Source: Salipaludibacillus keqinensis (GTDB taxonomy: Bacteria; Bacillota; Bacilli; Bacillales; Salisediminibacteriaceae). From it: 64,000 nt of DNA. The DNA is taken from assembly GCF_003226325.1 (NCBI RefSeq), contig NZ_PDOD01000001.1, positions 124,001-188,000 of the forward strand. The letters run 5' to 3'. Positions 8,463 to 16,507 of this stretch are shown here, piece by piece. Position 1 is the stretch's first letter, and each line of letters starts with the position of its first letter. Position numbers and translations under genes: made by a program. The notes beneath the pieces were generated by a model. It was given only the letters and a program-made list of their open reading frames with translations. It ran no database searches and had not been told where the DNA came from.

Positions 8463-9554
8463 TTAACGAATACGCTGCTCATCTTCTGGATCGAAGAAGT
8501 GGCATTTGTTCATGTCAAAAGCTAATTCTAATTTATTGCCGCTCGTTACGTCTGTACGTGAATCTACACGAGCAATGAAATCTTGATCCTCTACTTTAGA
8601 GTAAAGGTAAGATTCTGCACCCATAAGTTCAGCTACGTCGATTGTGGCTTCAAACTTAGAATTCTCAGATGCATCTAAGAATACGGGTTCATCATGAATA
8701 TCTTCTGGACGAATACCTAAAATAAGTTCTTTATTGTTATATTTTTCAAGCATTTTCATTTTTCCTTGAGGAACTTTCACTGGGAATTCGCCTAAGTAGA
8801 AATTGCCATCTTTTAACGTTCCATTTAAGAAGTTCATCGCTGGAGATCCGATAAATCCACCCACGAATACGTTCTCAGGGAAATCATAAATGTCTTTTGG
8901 CGCGCCAACTTGCTGAATGAATCCGTCTTTCATAACAACAATTCGTGATGCCATTGTCATCGCTTCTGTTTGGTCATGCGTTACGTAAATAGTCGTTGTT
9001 TGTAAACGATGGTGAAGTTTAATAATTTCAGCACGCATGGCTACACGAAGCTTTGCATCCAAGTTAGATAATGGCTCATCCATTAAGAATACTTTTGGAT
9101 TACGCACAATTGCTCGGCCTAGTGCCACACGTTGACGTTGACCACCAGACATAGCTTTTGGTTTACGATCAAGCATTTCAGTTAAGCCTAAAATTCGGGC
9201 TGCATCTCGAACACGCTTGTCAATATCTTCCTTTTTGAATTTGCGAAGTTTTAATCCAAAGGCCATGTTCTCATAAACGTTCATATGAGGATAAAGAGCA
9301 TAGTTTTGGAATACCATTGCGATGTCACGATCTTTTGGCGCTACATCATTTACTTTGTTTTCTCCGATATATAAAGACCCTTTAGAAATATCTTCAAGAC
9401 CTGCTACCATTCGAAGTGTCGTTGATTTCCCGCAACCAGACGGACCAACGAATACGATAAATTCTTTGTCTTCAATGTCAAGGTTGAAGTCTGTTACTGC
9501 TTGTACATCACCGTCATAAATTTTGTAAAGATTTTCAAACTTAATATCTGCCAT
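8463..9554 (-). CDS. msmX: Multi-sugar ABC transporter ATP-binding protein MsmX/UgpC
   Basis: Shared ATPase that energises several oligosaccharide ABC importers in Bacillus. The 363-residue protein has Walker A GPSGCGKST (residues 37-45), the Q-loop region, the signature MSGGQRQR, Walker B VFLMDEPLSNLD and the switch histidine in YVTHDQTEAM. A C-terminal TOBE/OB-fold regulatory domain from about residue 240 is the mark of the MalK/MsmX type. ATG 9554 is preceded by AGGAGG at good spacing; seven further in-frame residues upstream would cross that site. No permease or binding protein gene is adjacent, consistent with a stand-alone shared ATPase. Confidence 0.92.
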   Translation of the reverse strand: MADIKFENLYKIYDGDVQAVTDFNLDIEDKEFIVFVGPSGCGKSTTLRMVAGLEDISKGSLYIGENKVNDVAPKDRDIAMVFQNYALYPHMNVYENMAFGLKLRKFKKEDIDKRVRDAARILGLTEMLDRKPKAMSGGQRQRVALGRAIVRNPKVFLMDEPLSNLDAKLRVAMRAEIIKLHHRLQTTTIYVTHDQTEAMTMASRIVVMKDGFIQQVGAPKDIYDFPENVFVGGFIGSPAMNFLNGTLKDGNFYLGEFPVKVPQGKMKMLEKYNNKELILGIRPEDIHDEPVFLDASENSKFEATIDVAELMGAESYLYSKVEDQDFIARVDSRTDVTSGNKLELAFDMNKCHFFDPEDEQRIR

Positions 9555-9597
9555 GAAAAAAACCTCCTGAGTCATTTAACTTATTAGTTAAGCACTG

Positions 9598-9626
9598 ATT
9601 ACAGTGTATATTGAAAGGGCTTTCAA
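9598..9626 (-). promoter_or_regulatory. msmX promoter overlapping a cre-like palindrome
   Basis: Reading the minus strand, TTGAAA (9621-9626), a 17-base spacer and TGTAAT (9598-9603) form a sigma-A promoter. The -35 box is one arm of the palindrome TTGAAAGCCCTTTCAA (9611-9626), which resembles the catabolite-response element TGAAAGCGCTTTCA except for its centre. A CcpA-type repressor bound there would block the promoter. Binding is inferred. Confidence 0.6.
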
Positions 9627-9640
9627 ATCTATTGACGAAG

Positions 9641-9670
9641 TGCACAAAAAAAAGAAACCGTTTTTGTGCA
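9641..9670. repeat. Perfect 10-bp inverted repeat between msmX and the regulator gene
   Basis: TGCACAAAAA (9641-9650) and TTTTTGTGCA (9661-9670) are perfect inverted copies around a 10-base loop. It lies downstream of the PucR-type gene and upstream of msmX, both on the minus strand, so it may serve as terminator, operator or both. Confidence 0.55.
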
Positions 9671-9673
9671 ATG

Positions 9674-9687
9674 TGCAAACGATTTCA
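9674..9687 (+). promoter_or_regulatory. Catabolite-response element (cre) candidate
   Basis: TGCAAACGATTTCA fits the cre consensus TGNAANCGNWNNCA at every specified position. It sits just past the 3' end of the regulator gene and about 70 bases upstream of the msmX promoter, where CcpA binding could act on msmX or on read-through. This is a motif match only. Confidence 0.5.
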
Positions 9688-9710
9688 ATGGTGGACGAGA
9701 TATGCATGAA

Positions 9711-10604
9711 TTATGACTCAAATGAGACGAGCATCAGGTAAACTGCAACAGCATTAGGGAACTGTTTGATATCAATCGAAGTCTTCTCAATGAATTTATC
9801 TACTCTGTATTGTAAGGTGTTTCGATGCATGTACAATTTTTTGGCAGCTAGCGAAGCATTCATATTGCACTCCAAATACGTTTTCACTGATTCTAACAAC
9901 GTCTTGTCATTCATTACAGGCTTAATCATTTTATTCATCATTTGCAAACTGGACGGTGGTAAATTGTGCAACAAAAAATAATTGGTAATATCTTGTTCGA
10001 TAAAGAAAGACTTTCTCGGAAAACTTTTAATGACATTTGAAAATAAAGTGGTTTCCCATTCATACCTTTCGAAAATATCAGCGCAGGCTAGAATAGGTGA
10101 ACCAATATATAACGATACTTTAACAAAAAAGTCAGCCGTAATCGTATCAATAATTGACTGCACCGAAAGATCTTCATCGAACTCAGAATTAATCTGTTGT
10201 ATGATTACAGCCTCTTTAATGGTTTTCCATAGAAGAGTCTTTGCTGATGGAAAAAGTCCTTGCACTGCTTCAGCAAACTCTTCTCTTTCAGGTAATTCTC
10301 CATTAATATGTAGATGAATGAACCGGACAGGTGTTGAGATAATTTTCTCTATTTCACCAATATCGATTTGTTTCTCATCGATCAGCCATTCATAAATAAG
10401 TCGGTCTTGACTGTCTTCTGGTACCAACTGAATTTCTTTCCCATCAAACAAGGTTTTCAGTAAGACAATTTCCTCCTCAGTGAGCTTTGTTTTATCAAGA
10501 ATTAACTCACGATTCTCTGAGAGATGCAACGATAAACGGTTAGCATCGTGTAAATGATTATCTGAAATTGCGTGGGCATAATACCGTTGTAATCGATCAT
10601 ACAT
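9711..10604 (-). CDS. PucR/CdaR-type transcriptional regulator with C-terminal helix-turn-helix
   Basis: A 297-residue protein. The last 60 residues, with SLAAKKLYMHRNTLQYRVDKF, are the PucR C-terminal helix-turn-helix domain found in CdaR-type regulators of sugar-acid, purine and related catabolism. The N-terminal 200 residues have no motif I recognise and probably form the effector-binding part. AAAGGAAG precedes ATG 10604. It lies directly upstream of msmX in the same orientation, and this pairing suggests control of carbohydrate uptake, although the ligand cannot be read from the sequence. It follows the small yheE gene by 41 bases and is probably cotranscribed with it. Confidence 0.75.
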   Translation of the reverse strand: MYDRLQRYYAHAISDNHLHDANRLSLHLSENRELILDKTKLTEEEIVLLKTLFDGKEIQLVPEDSQDRLIYEWLIDEKQIDIGEIEKIISTPVRFIHLHINGELPEREEFAEAVQGLFPSAKTLLWKTIKEAVIIQQINSEFDEDLSVQSIIDTITADFFVKVSLYIGSPILACADIFERYEWETTLFSNVIKSFPRKSFFIEQDITNYFLLHNLPPSSLQMMNKMIKPVMNDKTLLESVKTYLECNMNASLAAKKLYMHRNTLQYRVDKFIEKTSIDIKQFPNAVAVYLMLVSFES

Positions 10605-10645
10605 GGGTGGTACTTCCTTTCTGAAAATAATAGTTGAACCACGGT

Positions 10646-10864
10646 CTAATGGTCTTCATATACGTGATACAGCATTAAGTCATGAACACAAGAAGCTAAA
10701 AAGTCTTTATCTTTTTCTTCGATAGAAGGTGGAGAGAGCCAGTTAATTTGACCATCTTTATAGTACTTTCCCCGAAATAATGACCGCTGGTAATAGAATG
10801 AAAATTCCCACTCTTGATTGATCATATTGTTTTTAATTTCTTTTAATTGAAAATGAGTAATCAT
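10646..10864 (-). CDS. yheE: YheE family small protein (DUF5342-like)
   Basis: A 72-residue soluble protein of unknown function. Its length, the N-terminus MITHFQLKEIKNN, the aromatic centre FSFYYQRSLFRGKYYKDG and its position beside yheB and yheA match B. subtilis YheE. AGGAGG lies seven bases before ATG 10864. It is transcribed divergently from yheB and reads towards the PucR-type gene. There are no membrane segments or cysteine motifs. The name rests on recall of the family and on synteny. Confidence 0.7.
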   Translation of the reverse strand: MITHFQLKEIKNNMINQEWEFSFYYQRSLFRGKYYKDGQINWLSPPSIEEKDKDFLASCVHDLMLYHVYEDH

Positions 10865-11100
10865 CGTTTATCCTCCTAAGGGGTATCGTAATTGTAGGAA
10901 TATTTTTATCGTACCATGAAGGAGATATAGTTAAAAGAAAAGTTCAGTAGGGAGAAATAAACACGCTAGTCATTGATTTGAAAAGCAAGGATTGATTATG
11001 ATTTAATTTGGGAATGGGAAATATGATACACCATAAAATGAAACAAGATAGTTACTTCTAAATGATAATGAACAACAGTTGTAAAAAGAGAGGGTATGAC

Positions 11101-12243
11101 ATGTTAAATGAACTAATGATACTTTTCATGCTTATGATAATCGGAGCTATTATTGGTGGCGGAACGAATGTGATCGCCATTCGTATGCTTTTCAGACCTT
11201 ATCAGCCTATAATGATAGGATCTTTCCGTCTCCCATTTACACCTGGATTGATTCCAAAAAGAAGAGGAGAAATAGCAGAAAGTTTAGGTAAAACAGTGGA
11301 AGATCATTTAGTTACACCTGAAGGGATCCAGGAAAAACTTAATGATGGTGTGTTACTAAAAGAAATAGAAGAGCGACTATCTTTAGCTGTTCATGATCTC
11401 TTACAAGATGAACGTACGTTAGATGAATGGTTAGATCATCATTTAGAGAAAAAAGATCGAATGGTTCAGCTAAGAGCCTCGGTTGAAAAAGGGATAGAAG
11501 CGAAATTAATGTCGGTGTTTGCAGATTATAAAGTCCGTCCATTAAAGGAATGGATGCCTCTCACGTTACAAGAGCAAATAAAAACGAAAATTCCGGATGT
11601 TTCTAACAACATTTTAAAAAAGGCAGAAGATTATCTTCAGTCTGAAGACGGAAAAAGGCAAATGGATGAGATGGTCGCACGCTTCTTTCAATCAAAAGGT
11701 AGCGTGACAAGTATGTTTGGCAGAATGGCTAACCGTTTCTCATTATCTTCAACAATTTCCAGAGAAATCATTCGATTTTTAAATGAGCGTCATACGAAAC
11801 AACTTTTAACCAAATTATTGATCAACGAATGGGAAGCGGTAGTTGAGAAATCGCCTTCGCAATTTATAGAAGACCAATGGATGGAAGAGAAAGTGCACAA
11901 ACTGACGATGGCAATAGTAGGTCAAGCTCCGTTTGTAGGCGAATGGGGGCAACCTATGCGAGCGTGGAGTATAAAATATGAAAAGGTGATACAAGAAACG
12001 ATTTTACCATCAATCATGGCATCCGCATCAACGATTTTGTCGCGTTATATAAAATCTATGATACGAAAGATTGGTATTCGTGAAATCGTCGTTGCGGAAG
12101 TGAACCAATTTCCTCTCGCTCGTTTGGAGTACATGTTATTGATGATTGCTAAGAGAGAATTAAAGATGATTGCTTTTTTAGGAGCGTTGATAGGAGCTCT
12201 CGTAGGCTTTTTTCAAGGTATTGTGATACTTTTTTTCATTTAA
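11101..12243 (+). CDS. yheB: DUF445 family membrane protein YheB
   Basis: A 380-residue protein of unknown function in the DUF445 family. Membrane-spanning segments lie at both ends: residues about 5-25 (MLMIIGAIIGGGTNVIAIRM) and the C-terminal LGALIGALVGFFQGIVILFF. Between them is a long charged helical region, and the conserved motif FTPGLIPKRRGEIAESLG is near residue 45. ATG 11101 is preceded by GAGAGGG; an upstream in-frame ATG at 11062 lacks a site. Synteny with yheE and yheA supports the name. In other Bacillus this family is linked to sporulation or envelope, but no role is visible here. Confidence 0.85.
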   Translation: MLNELMILFMLMIIGAIIGGGTNVIAIRMLFRPYQPIMIGSFRLPFTPGLIPKRRGEIAESLGKTVEDHLVTPEGIQEKLNDGVLLKEIEERLSLAVHDLLQDERTLDEWLDHHLEKKDRMVQLRASVEKGIEAKLMSVFADYKVRPLKEWMPLTLQEQIKTKIPDVSNNILKKAEDYLQSEDGKRQMDEMVARFFQSKGSVTSMFGRMANRFSLSSTISREIIRFLNERHTKQLLTKLLINEWEAVVEKSPSQFIEDQWMEEKVHKLTMAIVGQAPFVGEWGQPMRAWSIKYEKVIQETILPSIMASASTILSRYIKSMIRKIGIREIVVAEVNQFPLARLEYMLLMIAKRELKMIAFLGALIGALVGFFQGIVILFFI

Positions 12244-12377
12244 TAAGTCTGTACGGGATGAATTCATATTTAATTCATGTTATAGTCGTTTAAGAGTCCA
12301 CATACGTGCGAATTTAGATTTGTAAAACTGATTACTTGACTCAAACGTACGTATAAAATTGAAGGAGGACAATTGTA

Positions 12378-12737
12378 ATGGCAAACCCATACGATAAGGC
12401 ACACGAACTAGCAAAAGAAGTAAAAGAAAGTGAAGAATTCACGAAGTTACGTGATCTTCACAACGAAGTAAATGGAGATGAAGTAGCAAAGCGCATGCTG
12501 GACAATTTCCGCCAAGTGCAAATGGAACTTCAACAAAAGCAAATGCAAGGTGAACAAATCACTGAAGAAGAAATTCAAAATGCACAGAAGCAATTTGAAC
12601 TTGTTCAACAGCACGAAGTGATTTCAAAGCTTATGGAAGAAGAGCAACGCATGAGCCAATTAGTTGGCGAATTAAATAAAATTATCACTGAGCCTCTTGA
12701 AGAACTCTACGGAGTTGACCAACAACAAGAAGGTTAA
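12378..12737 (+). CDS. yheA: YheA, YlbF/YmcA family protein
   Basis: A 119-residue, almost entirely alpha-helical, Gln/Glu-rich cytosolic protein. YlbF and YmcA of this family form the Y-complex that stimulates RNase Y; YheA is the poorly studied third type. The helical hairpin NPYDKAHELAKEVKESEEF followed by LRDLHNEVNGDEVAKRMLDNF is characteristic. GGAGGA precedes ATG 12378 and a strong terminator follows, so it can be a single-gene unit. Function in RNA turnover would be inference from the paralogues. Confidence 0.85.
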   Translation: MANPYDKAHELAKEVKESEEFTKLRDLHNEVNGDEVAKRMLDNFRQVQMELQQKQMQGEQITEEEIQNAQKQFELVQQHEVISKLMEEEQRMSQLVGELNKIITEPLEELYGVDQQQEG

Positions 12738-12752
12738 TATAGGATTAGAAAT

Positions 12753-12786
12753 GGTCAGGAGCCTGTTGGTTCCTGGCCCTTTTTTG
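12753..12786 (+). terminator. Terminator of yheA
   Basis: GGTCAGGAGCC / GGTTCCTGGCC, an 11-bp stem with a G-U pair and a 4-base loop, followed by CTTTTTT. Confidence 0.88.
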
Positions 12787-12850
12787 TTCTAATACTTTGT
12801 CCTTACTCATATATAGTATCAATCATTGTAATTGAGGGGGAGGAACAACT

Positions 12851-13705
12851 ATGGCATATCGCTTACTCGCCTTAGACATCGATGGAACCCTTTTAAAATC
12901 GAATCATCGGTTAACAAAGGAGACAAAAGAAGCCATTGATTATGTAAAGGATAAAGGTGTTTACATTACTTTAGCAACTGGAAGGTCATTTTTTTCAGCA
13001 AGAAAAGTAGCTAAATCATTGAAGCTTTCTTCACCATTTTTAATCACCCACGATGGAACGTTTTTGGCTGAAGATGTTAGTTCTCCCGTTTTTGAAAGGA
13101 GATTGAATGCAGAAAAGGTTTATCAAGTGGTAGATATTCTTGAGAATTATCATTGTCACTTTCGACTCTTCCACGAAAAATACGTCATAGCCAATAAAAC
13201 TAAACAAAAAAGCCAGTTGATTTCAAGGGTGAATTTGCAAATGACAGATCCGCTGTTTTATCCAACGCATTATGTAGAATCTGTTAGCAATCGCTTGATT
13301 GATCAACCACTAAGCGTATTGAATATTCGAGTTCAATTTTGGAATAAACGTGAGCAAACGGATGCTTTGGAAGAACTTCAGGAAGCTTTGACAGGTGTAA
13401 GACTATTTTCTAGTATCGACGGAGAAATTCATATCACTCATGAAAGTACTTCCAAAGCGATTGCTCTTCAGAGTTTGGCTGACCGATTAGGAATAAAGGC
13501 TGAAGAATGTGTTGCGATCGGAGCAGATGAACGTGATCAAGATATGATCGCATTTGCGGGATTAGGAGTTGCTATGGGGCATGCACCTGCCTCAGTGAAA
13601 AAAATAGCCGACTGGGTGACACGTTCCAATGATCAAAGCGGGGTTGCTTATATGATAAAAGAAGGCTTTAGAAAACAGCTTCGTATTGAGGTGGAGCAAG
13701 TATAA
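12851..13705 (+). CDS. yhaX: Cof-type HAD hydrolase (YhaX-like)
   Basis: A 284-residue haloacid-dehalogenase-superfamily phosphatase of the Cof subfamily, probably acting on sugar phosphates or nucleotides. Motif I is LLALDIDGTLL at residues 5-15 (nucleophile DxD), motif II TLATGRS, and motifs III/IV appear near the C-terminus as KAIALQSLADRLGI and AIGADERDQDMI. The size and neighbourhood match B. subtilis YhaX, which is expressed in the mother cell during sporulation; here no SigE promoter was verified. A long terminator begins at its stop codon. Confidence 0.8.
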   Translation: MAYRLLALDIDGTLLKSNHRLTKETKEAIDYVKDKGVYITLATGRSFFSARKVAKSLKLSSPFLITHDGTFLAEDVSSPVFERRLNAEKVYQVVDILENYHCHFRLFHEKYVIANKTKQKSQLISRVNLQMTDPLFYPTHYVESVSNRLIDQPLSVLNIRVQFWNKREQTDALEELQEALTGVRLFSSIDGEIHITHESTSKAIALQSLADRLGIKAEECVAIGADERDQDMIAFAGLGVAMGHAPASVKKIADWVTRSNDQSGVAYMIKEGFRKQLRIEVEQV

Positions 13706-13745
13706 AAGTAAGCTGTCTGCTTTTAAGCAGACAGCTTACTTTTAT
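13704..13745 (+). terminator. Terminator of yhaX
   Basis: A near-perfect 19-bp inverted repeat (arms 13704-13722 and 13725-13743, core GTAAGCTGTCTGC) starting at the stop codon, with T residues at the 3' edge. Confidence 0.85.
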
Positions 13746-13941
13746 TAGTAGTGTCCTAATTCGTGTATCAGCTAAAATTCAATTATTAATTAGGATAATG
13801 AGATTGATTTCACTCTTCACATCAAATAAATCTCATAAAAAACAACAGCGCGACTTCTGTTTAATAAGCTCGTAAGACAATTGTGCTAATATACGAAAGA
13901 GCAGTTATAATAAGAGTACAGTAGTGGAAGGAGAGGATCAG

Positions 13942-14367
13942 ATGGACGAACAAAAATTAACGAAACGTTTTGAACAAGCTTTAAAGGACCATAAAGATGG
14001 AACACCTCAACTATTTTTATATTCTTTAATGGATTTTTCTTTCGATTACCTTGAAGAAGAAGAAATAGTTGAGTTGAGCGCTCCAATATCTGAAGTGATG
14101 TATAATCCTGTCGGGTTTATACATGGAGGAATCATTACATATATGGCTGATACAGCAATGGGGCATTTGTGCGCGGCTTTTGGTGAACGTCCTTCAGTGT
14201 CTTTGGAATTGAAGACGCAATTTATCAAGACAGCAAAGACAGGAGAACTTAAAGCAAAAGCTTATTTCATTAAAAAAGGGAAACAAGTCCAATTCGTAGA
14301 GTGTATGATTCATGATGAACAGAATCAACTCTTAAGTAAAGTTACGGGAACGTTTTACACGATTTAA
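13942..14367 (+). CDS. PaaI-type hotdog-fold acyl-CoA thioesterase
   Basis: A 141-residue protein with the hotdog thioesterase signature NPVGFIHGGIITYMADTAMG around residues 55-75: the HGG turn and the following Asp are the active-site features of the PaaI/4-hydroxybenzoyl-CoA-thioesterase-like family. SVSLELKTQFIKTAKTGEL is the usual central strand. GGAGAGG lies just upstream of ATG 13942. No pathway genes are adjacent, so the acyl-CoA substrate is unknown; a housekeeping CoA-recycling role is plausible. Confidence 0.82.
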   Translation: MDEQKLTKRFEQALKDHKDGTPQLFLYSLMDFSFDYLEEEEIVELSAPISEVMYNPVGFIHGGIITYMADTAMGHLCAAFGERPSVSLELKTQFIKTAKTGELKAKAYFIKKGKQVQFVECMIHDEQNQLLSKVTGTFYTI

Positions 14368-14382
14368 ATAAACGATACAGAA

Positions 14383-14424
14383 AAAGGTTCCTTCAACTAA
14401 AAGCCGTTGAAGAAACCTCTTTTT
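14383..14424. terminator. Terminator between convergent thioesterase and yhzD genes
   Basis: Arms AGGTTCCTTCAAC and GTTGAAGAAACCT pair with one bulge; A residues on the left and T residues on the right make it usable from both sides. Confidence 0.75.
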
Positions 14425-14455
14425 GGTCGATGAATCCTTTATTGAAAGTTGTTAG

Positions 14456-14641
14456 TTACGGATGGAAGTGGACAAGTCCTCCCGAAGATTTAGTGACCCG
14501 ACTAGGGTAATCCATTAGATTTTCAGCTTGCAATCTCTCCACTCCTTTTTCAGAAGCTTCTTTATCATCCCCTGCTTCGATCACTTCGTTTAAAAGGTTC
14601 TCTCCAGCTTTACTGAATGCTGTTAAATAATATTTCGCCAT
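14456..14641 (-). CDS. YhzD-like small protein
   Basis: A 61-residue protein on the minus strand (MAKYYLTAFSKAGENLLNE at its start, ending GGLVHFHP). Length and the YYLTAFSKAGE...GVERLQ pattern fit the YhzD-like family of Bacillus, which has no known function. AAAGGTGG sets the start at ATG 14641; the in-frame GTG four codons upstream overlaps that site. It is probably cytosolic. Confidence 0.65.
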   Translation of the reverse strand: MAKYYLTAFSKAGENLLNEVIEAGDDKEASEKGVERLQAENLMDYPSRVTKSSGGLVHFHP

Positions 14642-14782
14642 GAAAATCGCCACCTTTATAGAAATTTGTACTAGTTATCCTATTCCCTTCTTACTCGCTT
14701 AAAAACGTATAGTCTTAATTTAATGTTTCACGAACAAGTAGGCATACGTTTGAATAGACTGGGCAGAAAGGGAGGAGATAAG

Positions 14783-15160
14783 ATGAACAAACAAGAAATG
14801 AAAAAACATTGCGAGGAACATATGCATAGGTATGTTCTTGTCACTACGAAAGATCAACAGCAATTTGATGCGATTCTTGAGAGCGTGGATGATGAGAATG
14901 TTTCATTTGCAGTACCTTTAGGCGGGCATATGATGCAGGAAACCATGATGCCAACATCTACGAATGGAGGCTTTGGCTATGGATATAATAATGAATTTGA
15001 GCAGAGGCAGTTCAATCCTTATTATGGCTATCAACCTTATTCATACTATCCACCATATCCGCTATATCCACCATATCCGTACTACCGGCCTCGGCGTTTC
15101 CAACGGCTAGTGTTACCACTAGCAGCGTTAGTTGCCTTGTCTACTTTACCTTACTTTTAA
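14783..15160 (+). CDS. Unrecognised protein with Tyr/Pro-rich repeats and hydrophobic C-terminus
   Basis: A 125-residue protein I cannot assign. Residues 1-45 include HRYVLVTTKDQQQFDAILES, a pattern of short strands reminiscent of an Sm-like or small beta-barrel domain. Then follow a Gly/Tyr-rich linker and a stretch built of PYP/YYPPYP repeats. A basic RPRRFQR leads into a hydrophobic tail (LVLPLAALVALSTLPYF). GGAGGAG precedes ATG 14783, and a terminator follows, so it is a real single-gene unit. Tyr-rich low-complexity proteins of this kind are common among spore-surface proteins, but that role is inference. Confidence 0.7.
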   Translation: MNKQEMKKHCEEHMHRYVLVTTKDQQQFDAILESVDDENVSFAVPLGGHMMQETMMPTSTNGGFGYGYNNEFEQRQFNPYYGYQPYSYYPPYPLYPPYPYYRPRRFQRLVLPLAALVALSTLPYF

Positions 15161-15172
15161 ATAGAACGACAT

Positions 15173-15200
15173 CGACCCAGCGGTATGGGTCGTTTTTTTT
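15173..15200 (+). terminator. Terminator of the Tyr/Pro-rich gene
   Basis: CGACCCA / TGGGTCG stem with a 6-base loop followed by eight T residues. Confidence 0.88.
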
Positions 15201-15238
15201 GTTACGATTTCGTCATTCTACGAACGTCTATTCGCTTG

Positions 15239-15249
15239 TGTGGTATAAT
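15239..15249 (+). promoter_or_regulatory. Extended -10 promoter element upstream of yhaO
   Basis: TGTGGTATAAT contains a perfect TATAAT (15244-15249) with the TGN extension, about 22 bases before the yhaO start. No convincing -35 box is present, as is usual for extended -10 promoters. Confidence 0.6.
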
Positions 15250-15271
15250 TTTAATAGAAAGGGGAATGAAC

Positions 15272-16507
15272 ATGATTCGATTTATTCATTGCGCAGATTT
15301 ACATTTAGGCCGTACTTTTCAAACATCAGCAGACATGAGTGAAGCTTTTATTCACCAAGCTGTGCAGTCTTCTTATCGATCCTTCGAAGCAATTATCCAA
15401 GAAGCCATTTCTAGAAACGTAGACTTCGTGGTCATAAGCGGTGACGTGTATGATCAGAAGAAACGCTCTGTTAGAGCACAATGGTTTGTAAAAAAGCAAG
15501 CAGAAAAATTATTAAACCATCATATACCTTTGTTTATTATTCATGGCAACCACGATCCAGAAGTAGGTGGACATGACCTGATTGACATGCCTGAAAATGT
15601 TCATATTTTTCCGACTGAAGTTACTCATAAAGAACTAAAAACCTTGCAAGGAGAGAAAGTAATTCTTTATGGATTTAGTTATCCTCAGTCAGCCTATACA
15701 GAAAATCCAGTACCCGCTTATCATAAAGTAAAAGATGAATTGGCTTTTCATATCGCTCTTCTTCATGGCCAAGAGAAAGGACAAGTAGGACATGACCCTT
15801 ATGCACCTTTTACCCTGTCCTCACTCGAAGAAAAGGAGTTTGATTATTGGGCATTAGGTCATATCCATAAACGACAACTGTTAAAAGAAAACCCTCCTAT
15901 TGTTTATCCTGGCAACATACAAGGCTGCCACCGGAAAGAAACTGGGGGTAAAGGAGCTTATTTCGTAGAATTAACCCATTCTGAAGTTCGCTTACAATTT
16001 ATCGAAACAGCACCAGTTCGCTGGGAGCAGGTGAGCATATCAATTTCTGAATTACATACAATCGATGAACTTCTTGACGAATATCACGAGCAAATAGAAA
16101 TGATGAGCCCGAGTTATAACTGGATCGTGATGTTAACAATAAAAGGACAAGGTATTCTTCATGAAAAACTTGCCGATAAAAAAGTATTGGATGAATTATT
16201 CCATTTAATGGAAGAAGACATAGGTGGCGAACATCTTTGGATTGATCGCATGGAGATCCATACTCAACCCGAACTAGACAGAGATGCTTGGAGGATCCAA
16301 GACCACCTCTTAGGGGATGTGGTGCGACTGCGTGATGAACTGGAAGCTGATGGAATGTTAAAAGAAGTGGTATCACCTTTGTTTGAACACAGGAAAATCC
16401 GTAAGTATATAAATGAGATGGACGAAGAGGAGTGGAAACAAGTAATAGAATCGGCGGAAGGTATGATTCTCACGTCTTTACTAGATGAAGGGAGAGATGA
16501 AGGTTGA
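15272..16507 (+). CDS. yhaO: SbcD/Mre11-like metallophosphoesterase YhaO
   Basis: Predicted DNA exonuclease subunit. The 411-residue protein begins with the calcineurin-like phosphoesterase motifs in order: ADLHLG, SGDVYDQ, HGNHD, LLHGQE and ALGHIHKRQ, which supply the two-metal site. It is the Mre11/SbcD-like partner of the ATPase YhaN, with which it overlaps by four bases, indicating translational coupling and complex formation. GAAAGGGG precedes ATG 15272; the longer in-frame extension upstream crosses the promoter and is excluded. In B. subtilis the yhaMNO genes are grouped; here yhaM is separated by a two-component system. Confidence 0.88.
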   Translation: MIRFIHCADLHLGRTFQTSADMSEAFIHQAVQSSYRSFEAIIQEAISRNVDFVVISGDVYDQKKRSVRAQWFVKKQAEKLLNHHIPLFIIHGNHDPEVGGHDLIDMPENVHIFPTEVTHKELKTLQGEKVILYGFSYPQSAYTENPVPAYHKVKDELAFHIALLHGQEKGQVGHDPYAPFTLSSLEEKEFDYWALGHIHKRQLLKENPPIVYPGNIQGCHRKETGGKGAYFVELTHSEVRLQFIETAPVRWEQVSISISELHTIDELLDEYHEQIEMMSPSYNWIVMLTIKGQGILHEKLADKKVLDELFHLMEEDIGGEHLWIDRMEIHTQPELDRDAWRIQDHLLGDVVRLRDELEADGMLKEVVSPLFEHRKIRKYINEMDEEEWKQVIESAEGMILTSLLDEGRDEG

